A stretch of DNA of 64,000 nt from Undaria pinnatifida (taxonomy: Eukaryota > Sar > Phaeophyceae > Laminariales > Alariaceae). This document shows positions 56,236 to 64,000 of the stretch, piece after piece. The translations under genes were made by a program, and so were the position numbers. The stretch spans positions 5,934,137 through 5,998,136 of the forward strand of contig JABAKD010000023.1 in the NCBI GenBank assembly GCA_012845835.1, in the 5' to 3' direction. The notes under the pieces were generated by a model that saw only the letters and a program-made list of their open reading frames with translations, was not told where the DNA came from and made no database searches. Positions within the stretch are counted from its first letter, which is position 1. Each line of letters starts with the position of its first letter.

Positions 56236-56585
56236 ACCAAGGCGAACTTGAGTTTGTTCAGGCTACGCGTCCCCAAGCACAGCTTCCACAACGTGTGGTA
56301 GTTCGACCAAGCTGGTGTAGCACACACATACTACAGCAAACGTTGCAGACAGGCACACAAGGTCAAACAATGTAAATTTCAATGCGCATCATTATTGGAA
56401 ACAGGATTCGCTTGAGTTCACCAACACCCAAAACCACATACTCTGGTAGTCTATTGTGCACAACTTGCAGCACACCCAGCCAACACTCAACGCAGCACTA
56501 CTGAAAATACAGGGTGTTGACATTTGGTGTCTTACCTATGTCGCACGGCGCTGAACACACTGACAATGGGAACAAACTCTCAACA

Positions 56586-56810
56586 TCAGTAGTATAGTAG
56601 CTGACAGCAAACATCGAATTCCAACAACACGAAGAAATGAAACTCACGTTTCGTCAAGCTCTCAGCTCCTTCGTTAGGGGCGCCGATCGAAGGTGAATCA
56701 CAGGTGTCCGCGTCACACCAGTCACACACGAGGGTTGTCGCCGCTTTCCCAGTGCTTCTTGTTAAGGTTATGAAAAGCTTGGCACGTGGCACGTGGAAGG
56801 GTCGTCACTC
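56586..56810 (-). CDS. Cys-rich exon-like stretch (tentative)
   Basis: The minus strand reads TTLVCDWCDADTCDSPSIGA, then NEGAESLTK and a donor-like AAAC|GTGAGT. In another frame, just upstream, YYAVCGTCRSDDPSTCHV has a similar C-x2-C-x-n-C pattern. Possibly exons of the candidate gene ending at 53785, but phases could not be tied together. Confidence 0.2.
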
Positions 56811-57392
56811 CTGCAGGTGCCGCAGACAGCGTAGTAAACTCCTGTTTTTCCTATTTCGTGCGATGAGGAAGCCGTCACAACCCTTGCTCGGGCACGGCCA
56901 ATCAGGGTTGCAAGAAGAAGCTGAGTCCCGTTCTTGCCCGACCAGCGTCCACACGCCTGATCCTGAACCTCCACCACCCCCACTGACTGTTGGCGGAGCC
57001 TCCTCCCGTACTAGCCTTGGTCCGCTTCGCCAATTTCAACTTCAAATTGTTATTGCCGATCCGGCAAATTTCAAATTCAAATTGTTTGCAGCCGTCAACG
57101 GCAATTCCCTCTCAACAGCCAGCAATTGGCCAACTTCAAATGTAAAAGTACAAAAAAGAAGTTGCTGAAAAAGCAAAACAAAAATATCAGAGAGCAAGAC
57201 GTAAAAAAGATCAGAGAATGAGAACTAAGTAAGAATGAGACTAGGGAAAGCAAGGAAGGCAAGGAACTTCGGGACGGTTCTTTTCCCCAGCAACTAATTA
57301 TATTTTCGGCAATTACGGGCTGAGAAGGGCTGAGAGGGGGGAGGGTATGCCGAGCGAGACCTCCAAGGGGATCGAGATCTGCGTAATTAAGT

Positions 57393-57554
57393 TTATGTAG
57401 GTCCGATGAGATGTGTATGAGTGTTGACTTTGACTTGAACATGTTGCCGTGGTTCGATCTTCTGCTGCACACCACCCAAATACACGTACATCGTGACCAC
57501 GAGCACGAAGGCAAGAACGTGAAACGCGATGGCAGTTGTGCTGATGCTGATATC
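57393..57554 (-). CDS. Possible terminal exon with a membrane segment
   Basis: After acceptor GCAACAG|GAT the minus strand encodes 53 residues, with the hydrophobic span TTAIAFHVLAFVLVVTMYVY followed by LGGVQQKIEPR and a TAA. A 20-residue hydrophobic span with flanking charges looks like a membrane anchor. A longer ORF in another frame overlaps it. No upstream exon found. Confidence 0.25.
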   Translation of the reverse strand, partial: DISISTTAIAFHVLAFVLVVTMYVYLGGVQQKIEPRQHVQVKVNTHTHLIGPT

Positions 57555-58019
57555 CTGTTGCTAAATACTGAGTGGGTAGCTGCGAGGCTCAACGGCAATT
57601 GTGACGATGCGACCTGGCGCGGTCGCAGAACCTGGCGCTGGCAGCAACTACGCTAACCGATAGAGCGCGCAAGATGTACGAGGCAGAAATACATTGATGT
57701 TTCAAAGGGCGCTCTCGGCCAAAAATGAAACACCTGAGAACAATGAACTGCTGTGTCTAGAGTTCGCGGGACACTGAAATCTGACGTGGAAGGATAGAAG
57801 AACAAGTTAAGAGTGAATGCGGTGGGGCCACCCTCGCCATTCGTCTTAACGGTCAGAGCACTACACCTTCCAGAAGCGTCTGATTTCGACACCTACCTGG
57901 ACTGCCTGGTACGATACGACCTTCTCGAAAATACAGCAGTAGTAGTAGTCGAATAGGTGGTAATCTTGCCGCTTTTCTACAACGTTTTTTCGTAGAAAGT
58001 TGCGGTTCAGCTGTATCGC

Positions 58020-58235
58020 TCATGTGCTATTTTCTGGTTTAGCTGCGCCTACGAGTACAGCAATGAACCAATCAACGCTACCGACTATTGCATCGACACT
58101 CCCCCGCAGTGGAAGTGGCATATGAAGGATTCTTTCAATAGTATGTTCTATTTGAGACCAAGTTTCGAACCAACCAGAGATGCGAAGCAATGTATTTCCA
58201 CTGAGGTGTAATGGAAACGTGCTCATGCAATTCAC
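58020..58235 (-). CDS. ORF of unknown function (71 codons)
   Basis: ATG-initiated frame (MNCMSTFPLHLSGNTLLRIS, GWFETWSQIEHTIERILHMP, then VDAIVGSVDWFIAVLVGAA) that starts 18 bp from the end of the Harbinger-like MITE. Protein-like composition, no known domain. It may be one exon of a minus-strand gene with the stretches at 57.4 and 53.8-55.0 kb, which is inference only. Confidence 0.25.
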   Translation of the reverse strand: MNCMSTFPLHLSGNTLLRISGWFETWSQIEHTIERILHMPLPLRGSVDAIVGSVDWFIAVLVGAAKPENST

Positions 58236-58252
58236 TTAACTCGAACTACTAA

Positions 58253-59063
58253 GGGCCCGAATTAACGAGGAACTTGCAAAATCGAATTTCGATTTTTTTT
58301 TAGAGAATTTAATTTAATTTGCATCTGATTGGTCAAGAAATGAATAACCAAGCAGGCATTCTCAGAATTATTACGAAAAATCAAATTCAACAAAGAAGTA
58401 TAAAAAGATATTCTCGGTCGAATTTAGTCGAAAATCGAAATTGAATTTAGGGAGTTTGTCCACCTATACATGGCTTGTTCTGTGTAGTAACCGAAGCCGG
58501 CCACGCGAATTGGTGCCATGTCGTCGGCTGATTAAGAGGCGAGAAGCCAACATTGCGAGAGGTAGGACCACCGGAGCAGCCGCAGCGCGGCTTCCGAAGG
58601 TCTTTAGCACAGCGTAGACCGCCTGCGACGCTTCGAAAACAACCGAGACCGCCGCAAACCCTGTTTTTCGTCGCCCTGCACCTCGAAAGTTACACGACCA
58701 ACTACTATATGATGACTTCGCTCAGAAGTTCGACCGCTATACCCCCGTCGATGCTGCCCGTGTCGGGCGGCGGGGTGGCGCCAGCCCATCCAAAAGACAC
58801 CTGGAGCCATAGCCTCCAAGCCGCTGCCGGCCAAAAGAATTGCGGCTAGCCGCAGCGCTCCGGGGAGGACGCGAGCCATCGCTCGCCTCGGTCGTTGCCC
58901 ACGGGTGTTCGTTGACCCTTTTGCGTTTTTGATTTTTTTTTTTTCCTAGAACGCACTGCGCCGTTCCTTGATAAAAACCAAAGTTGAATTTTTCGTGTAT
59001 TTTTCATGAAAAAAAAAAAAAAGTCGAGAGTCGATTTGGCAAGTTCCTCGTTAGTTCGGGCCC
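58253..59063. mobile_element. PIF/Harbinger-like MITE, copy 2 (811 bp, inverted)
   Basis: Left end GGGCCCGAATTAACGAGGAA, right end TTCCTCGTTAGTTCGGGCCC, flanked by TAA on both sides. The interior is the reverse complement of the 10.2-kb copy (shared CGGGGAGGACGCGAGCCATC block). The right end lies about 0.3 kb from the broken end of the copia RT. No transposase domain recognised. Confidence 0.85.
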
Positions 59064-59374
59064 TAAGGTCTGGGACTGGAAGTCGAATTGACCCAAAAAA
59101 TGGCAGATTTATTCGGCAAAAACCACAAAAAAATCCGAAAAAATGTCTCGGAGAAAAAAAAATGCAAACACTGTTTTTACTTGGTTTTAGACTCAATTTT
59201 AACGTTTGACAGGATATCACAAAATACGCAACACAGGAGGCGACTTGGATGCTGATTCAGCAGACACGTGTAATCAGTGTTAACGGAGGGAAGCACTCAT
59301 TACTATAAAGTTCCGTTGTATTTTGAAGTCTAATCGGACGGAAATGTGCGGGAAAAGTCGTGTTTTCTGGACAT

Positions 59375-60310
59375 TCACCGTGCCAGCTGATTCACGTCAT
59401 AGAAGATGCCATACTGCGAAACTTCTGCGAGATTCACGATGGTACCCACGACTGACTGACACCACCGTTTTCCTTCCTCGTCGAGAAGATTCTTCTCCGG
59501 TTTTTTAATCGAAAGTGCCCGTCCCGCTCCTGGGACTACAACCCCTATTGCAAAGCTCTCGACAATGTCCTCCGTGTTGTCTTTTCGGTCGATGGGGGGC
59601 ATCCCAATTTTTGCGGTCACGACCTACGTTCATGCCGAGCACCCTCGACACGTCGCTCATGTACCTGTCATCTCGAAACGCCTAAAAAGTTGTCCCTCTG
59701 TTGAACTTGTTATGCAGCTATAGCAGCTGCTTGTTTGCACCCAGTAGAAGAACACTATCCATGTACAGCATACAAAAATAACAATACCAATGCCATCTTC
59801 GAATGCGGAAACGCACTGGTCCGGTTTGAGTGGGCAGAACCTGATCTGGCGATGTGATGGTCCATAGTGCCCAAACAATTCCTCGGACTGTGCCGGAGAC
59901 AGTACAAACTCATGTTTGGCTTCATCACAGGAGAAACTCTGGACCTGTCTGGTATTTCCTTGCCGGGGGCCATCTTGACAAAAACGTCTTCCTCCACGTC
60001 GACGTTCAGCAATTCCTTCTGGACGTCAAGCATAAACGCCTCGTACTCCAGGTCTGTCGCGATCACCAGCATCATGCGGATCCTCTGACGTTTCCATACG
60101 GGGGCGAAGGTGCCGCCGTAGTCAATCGCAGGGACTTGAGGCTATACTTGTACGACTAGAGGGCTTGATACGTGCCACCTGCCTTGGTAATGTTTACCCG
60201 CTGCATGTCGATCACCCTCTGTCCTGTCGGGACTGAAGTGATTGGTATCAGATTGAAGACGTCGTGCTTCTTCAGGCTGGCCACAATCCTGTCATATGCC
60301 GCCTTTCAAC
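59375..60310 (-). pseudogene. copia reverse transcriptase (RVT_2), truncated
   Basis: KKHDVFNLIPITSVPTGQRV and NITKAGGTYQA open the RVT_2 domain. RMMLVIATDLEYEAFMLDVQ and VEEDVFVKMAPG follow, then SLYCLRHSPRN and MDHHIA; after further frame changes LLDEEGKRWCQSVVGTIV and YGIFYDVNQLAR. The catalytic YVDD is not intact: the region reads FVCCTWIVFF-like. Confidence 0.8.
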
Positions 60311-60989
60311 GCGACGCTTGTGGAAGGCCCATATCCTCCTAGAAGATGTCGGAGGGTTTTCCTTTTGCTCTCCCGCCGAAATTTTTCCTTGCGTATTGTT
60401 GGTGGTGCAGACGTTGTCTGTGTTGTACGCGTCGTCAAGTTGGTTGCAATGTCCAAATTGACATGAGATCCTGGTTTGAGAATTTTTGTTTGTGCACTTG
60501 TTGTACTGTGTCCTTCTGTAAGAGACCTATCAAAGCTGGGCGCAGTTGACCCGATTTACCCGATAATATGGAGCTGCAAACGCACGACCTTGGCTACGAG
60601 AAACGGCGCGGTAAACAACGGGCGGCATGGCAAAGCTGTCGGTACCCGTGACGGTCGCTGACGGTGCCGTCGGTGCAGGCACGGGTGATTGCGCCATTTC
60701 TCGCGCAGGTGCATATGCAGGTGTAGCTGAAGACGGTGATTCCTGCGGCGTCCCCCCCCCCAGGCGAAGCACCCCCTGGCGCAGTAATAAGCAGTGGGTC
60801 ATTGGCGTCGAAGTCCGAAGCACTCGTATAGCCCTTCACATCCCTTATCATGTCTTTGCATGACGAGTAGTTGTCGCCAAGGCTGCTGTCGCTATACTTA
60901 GACGTTGGAGATTCTTGACCCTGTATCGGCAAAAGCCGCCTAGAAAGGGAAAGCGAATGCGGTGGTTTTTCGATGAAGACGACTTTCAT

Positions 60990-61835
60990 GGTTTCGACAC
61001 CTTAACGCGTATTAAGATTGCAGATACGGAAAGAGTTGCTCTCGTTCTAGCTGAAACCGCAAACCGTTCCTTTTCATGACGTGTGAGCGAGCTTGTTGGC
61101 GCCCTTGATATGCATAAACACATGCGTCTGAATTGCGAAACGTCGGGGTCAAGCACCTTGACGGTGTTTCCATGTTGAGCGCCGAATGCGGGATGCGACT
61201 GCACAGATAAGACGCCGTTATCACGAGTTCTCCCCACTGAAAAGGAAGGATTCAATTGTCAACCATTTTTCAGCGAACCATTCCGCACAACATCCGCTCG
61301 TCCCGTTCGGATAAACTCGGATAAACCGATTTTCTTTGGTGTGTTGGTGCAGTGGATTCATTCGTTGTGCCTGTTCCTAGGCAGTAATCCTTGAACTCGC
61401 CGCCCGTAAAATCGCCTTTCTTGCCGGCACACCATCTGGTAATGCGTTAGCTGAGAGGTATCACGGTTGAAGTGACGAACAACTACTGAAGCGAGGCAAA
61501 CGATTGCTCTTTACTGCAGAGAAGGTAGACTGCGGTCCATTTCGTGAACTGATCGGTGACCTTGCTGAAAAACTTGTATCCACCGTATGCCGTCGGTTGG
61601 AAAGGGCCCATGAGATCGCCATACACGAGCTGAAAGGGCTAATTGATGGCGGCGTGTCTGGCTTCCTCGAGCTGAGCCAGCTGATGACTTTCCCGACCGC
61701 ACAGGCGCCTATGTCCGCAATAGAATCCGGAAATGCGACCCCATTGCCGTTCTTGCTGTCCATGTTCTCAAGACTGCGCTTGCTGAGGTGACCCAGCCGC
61801 CGGCGCCACCCTTGGGTATTGGCCACGCATTCATC
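60990..61835 (-). pseudogene. copia integrase with GAG-pre-integrase, frameshifted
   Basis: WRRRLGHLSKRSLENM is the pre-integrase block (H-x-RLGH). Core pieces follow in different frames: YGDLMGPF-like (DLMGPF), YGGYKF and VTDQFTKWTA-like, GGEFKDYC, then ITASYLCSRIPHSALNMETP and MKRNGLRF. The pieces keep integrase order, but stops and shifts separate them. Confidence 0.75.
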
Positions 61836-61989
61836 GCAAGCTGTTTTCCTGCGTATCCATCCGCATTGAAGTTTAGCTTGAAGGGGTAGGCATCGTGGTT
61901 CTCTTGACAAAGTTGAACGGTAATTTCGCCCGCCTCCAGTCTGGGTGTATAAATATATAAAATCTAAACTGATGCCCTTTGTCGATGTT

Positions 61990-62313
61990 GTTTATACATG
62001 GAAATATTGCGCCCAAAATACTTTGCACAATTACGATTATGATCCGCGCAATATATTGTTTTATGTTGTCGTTCGCGACGAGGCCTTGGAAGACACCCTC
62101 CACTCTTCTGTCCAGCAGAGAGCTTCCCGCCGAAGGCATCGTGCGGGGCGTACCAAGGGGGGTGTAGTTCCGTAAACAATGTTTGGGATCGGGGATGATG
62201 GTGTCGTCGAAGTAGTGGCCTGAAGCTCCGCTGCCGACTAGAAAAGTATCAACATTACCACTCTCGTGCGGTTTACGCTCGACCTCGGCCGGTTCTGGCT
62301 CGATCGGGGCCAT
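61990..62313 (-). pseudogene. copia aspartic protease, active site altered
   Basis: DTFLVGSGASGHYFDDTIIP corresponds to the copia protease block, where D-S-G-A-S is expected. Here the catalytic Asp is Gly (V-G-S-G-A-S), which would abolish activity. The frame continues through LLDRRVEGVFQGLV. Confidence 0.75.
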
Positions 62314-62739
62314 ACCCTATAGTGATCTGTTCTCGCCGTCCATTCCCTCTTTCATGTGGAGAAGTCCGTTTTTTTTTCAACTCCAAAAGAGGGAATGGGC
62401 TTGGCGCGCTCCTCAAATGGCTGAGGACGCGATGCTGATAGTGCGCCGAATGGCCAGGCCCCCTCGTCGTGTTCTCACCCCGTGGAAATTGACGCTGTGG
62501 GATGTACTTCCGTTGTCCTGAAGGAGGCATGAGGATGGTCCGGCTGGGCGTCCGGTTTTTGAAATGTCGTAGGCGCTGCAGCTTCCTTTAATCCGTGGAG
62601 GCCCGTTGCAGGCAGGTGAGCGTTGCCCGTCCGCTCGTTTGCGCCTGCTGGCGTGGCAATCAACGTCGCTATGGGTGGTTGCTTTATTGTATGAGCACCA
62701 CGCTGAACTTCACTCGCTTGCACTGTTTCGTTGGTGCCG

Positions 62740-63400
62740 TCAGGGTGTTTTATTCTGTTGTCCTTGACGCTGCTGCGGATGCTGTCCATCATTCTTCTGC
62801 TGTTGCTTGACGCGTAGGGGGCACCCAGATTTGAAGTGCCCGACTCGACCACAAAATTGACATTTAATATCATTGCGATCGCTGTTCATTTCGTGCATGG
62901 CGGCACGACGTCCAGCGATACACCCAAATGAATAAGAACGCGAACGGTCCAGGGTATCTGTGTAAATGGCTGCCGTCAAACGCCGAGTATCGGCAACTGC
63001 GAAGTCACCGCTACTATGTGGGATTGTCGAATTGCCTTGAACTCGGACGGTAGAGCTTGCAGAAACAAATCCTCATATTGACGACATATTGGACCCTCTG
63101 GTGTGTCGCACGCGTTAAGGCGGTCACGGCAGTTATCTATGGTGCAAATGTACTCGTCAAACCCCTGTTCCGGACGCGTTCGAGTGTTGTGCATATCGAA
63201 ATGCTCGGCGCCAATTGCTTCCGCCCGAACTCTCTTCATATTTCTCTCTCAGCGCTGCTCACCCCTGGTGTCCATGTCCTGCTCCATCGTGGAGTGTGGT
63301 GCTCTCGAATGTCCGTACGGCGAAGAAACCTGAGCCGCCTGTCGAAATCACATTGTACTGAATAGATCCTGGACGGCGGCATTTCAATCCGCATGGGCAG
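62740..63400 (-). pseudogene. copia Gag, broken
   Basis: Gag-like segments ALREKYEES, then DRLNACDTPEGPICRQYEDL and FLQALPSEFKAIRQSH, then a frame change and AAIYTDTLDRSR. The zinc knuckle C-Q-F-C-G-R-V-G-H-F-K-S-G-C keeps all C-C-H-C ligands. At least two frameshifts lie inside the capsid region. Confidence 0.75.
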
Positions 63401-63689
63401 TGGCATGACTGTCGTGAGTCACCAACGCTCGCTTTTGCCCCTAGAGGATGTTAGGTATGGCTCTGTCGTAGATAATTAGACTGGGATGGGGCTTGGAACT
63501 CCATTCAAGAAAGTCACCCGCCTTTTTGCTTTCGAATTTGTGTATATTGGTCAAGACAACGTGAAGCCGTCCAATGTGATGGTTCCTCCCGCTCAGCAGA
63601 GAACATAGGGGTTTGTAAACACCTGCTTCAATCGTTGTGCAGGTTTTTTAAAAACACAACTGAGCTTTCAAAGCTCGGCGTTTGCCCCC

Positions 63690-63975
63690 TTGCACTGTCG
63701 TACACTACCTGTTCCGTCTATGCTACTGCTGGTGGAGCGCAGTCTTTTGGCGTGCACTACTTGCGCCGTTCACGCTGCCGCTGGTGCAGGCTCAGCTGAA
63801 CGCCTGGAGTATGTTAGTGACCCGTGTTCTAATGACGCGCACTACCTGTGCCGTCGATGTTGCAGCTGGTGCAGGCTCAACTAAATGTCTCTAGTCCATT
63901 CTCGACCCGCCTTCGAATACCTGACGTGCACTATCTGTGACGTCGGTGCTGCAGCTCGTGCAGGCTAAAGCGGAC
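63690..63975. repeat. GC-rich tandem repeat at the window end
   Basis: A unit like GCACTACCTGTGCCGTCGAT followed by GCTGCAGCTGGTGCAGGCT recurs near 63697, 63752, 63838 and 63932, with spacing of 55-95 bp. It lies where an upstream LTR of the copia element could be, but I cannot link the two. Confidence 0.5.
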
Positions 63976-64000
63976 GTAGCGCAATCTGCGACACCTCAAA

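Larger units (their letters stand above)
59375..63430 (-). mobile_element. Degenerate Ty1/copia retrotransposon (Gag-Pol)
   Basis: On the minus strand, in copia order: Gag with CCHC zinc knuckle, protease, GAG-pre-integrase and integrase, linker, RVT_2 reverse transcriptase. Fragments lie in all three frames, with many frameshifts and stops, so no product is made. The reading ends just after NQLAR of the RT; RNase H is not found. I could not define LTRs: the end beyond RT is missing or replaced, and the upstream LTR would lie near or beyond the window's right edge. Confidence 0.85.

Noticed and set aside
1-64000. CRISPR arrays, prophage or bacterial gene clusters
   Set aside because: No short regularly spaced identical repeats with unique spacers, no ribosome binding sites or dense same-strand ORFs; the gene structure is eukaryotic.

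Overview
The window is nuclear DNA of an intron-rich eukaryote, most likely a brown alga (stramenopile). The evidence is one gene whose protein joins a signal peptide, polymorphic-outer-membrane-type (Pmp) beta-helix repeats, a Cys-rich segment and a polytopic C-terminal domain, an architecture I associate with stramenopiles. Long GT-AG introns, many small inverted-repeat elements, tRNA-derived repeats and a decayed Ty1/copia element fit this. Intron sizes suggest a repeat-rich genome such as a kelp, but the species is an inference. There are no operons, ribosome binding sites, CRISPR arrays or rRNA genes.

Layout. 1-16.7 kb is repeat-rich and gene-poor. It holds a decayed unidentified gene (about 1.8-4.5 kb, minus strand), small inverted-repeat elements, a purine-rich repeat block, a PIF/Harbinger-like MITE, a 258-bp tandem duplication and one or two isolated exon-like ORFs. 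16.77-40.01 kb is the main gene, read on the minus strand: eight exons, all GT-AG, with matching phases at every junction, giving a continuous 938-residue protein. Its introns hold two 2.7-kb copies of a composite repeat, part of a third, G-rich tracts, a GTT microsatellite and several MITEs.

40.1-51 kb is almost all repeats: many copies of one interspersed family in both orientations, C-rich runs, a foldback, a direct duplication of about 0.8 kb, a 39-bp minisatellite and CAA/GCA microsatellites, with a few weak ORFs. 53.8-58.2 kb holds exon-like minus-strand ORFs of one or more unrecognised genes. 58.25-59.06 kb is a second, inverted copy of the Harbinger-like MITE. 59.4-63.4 kb is a frameshifted minus-strand Ty1/copia Gag-Pol that lacks RNase H. 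The window ends in a GC-rich tandem repeat.

The large gene is the best-supported and most interesting feature. Two of its exons (78 and 81 bp) are symmetric phase-1 cassettes that each encode one beta-helix coil, so the number of coils in the predicted ectodomain could change by exon skipping or duplication without breaking the frame. Its function is unknown; an extracellular sensing or wall-interaction role is inference only.
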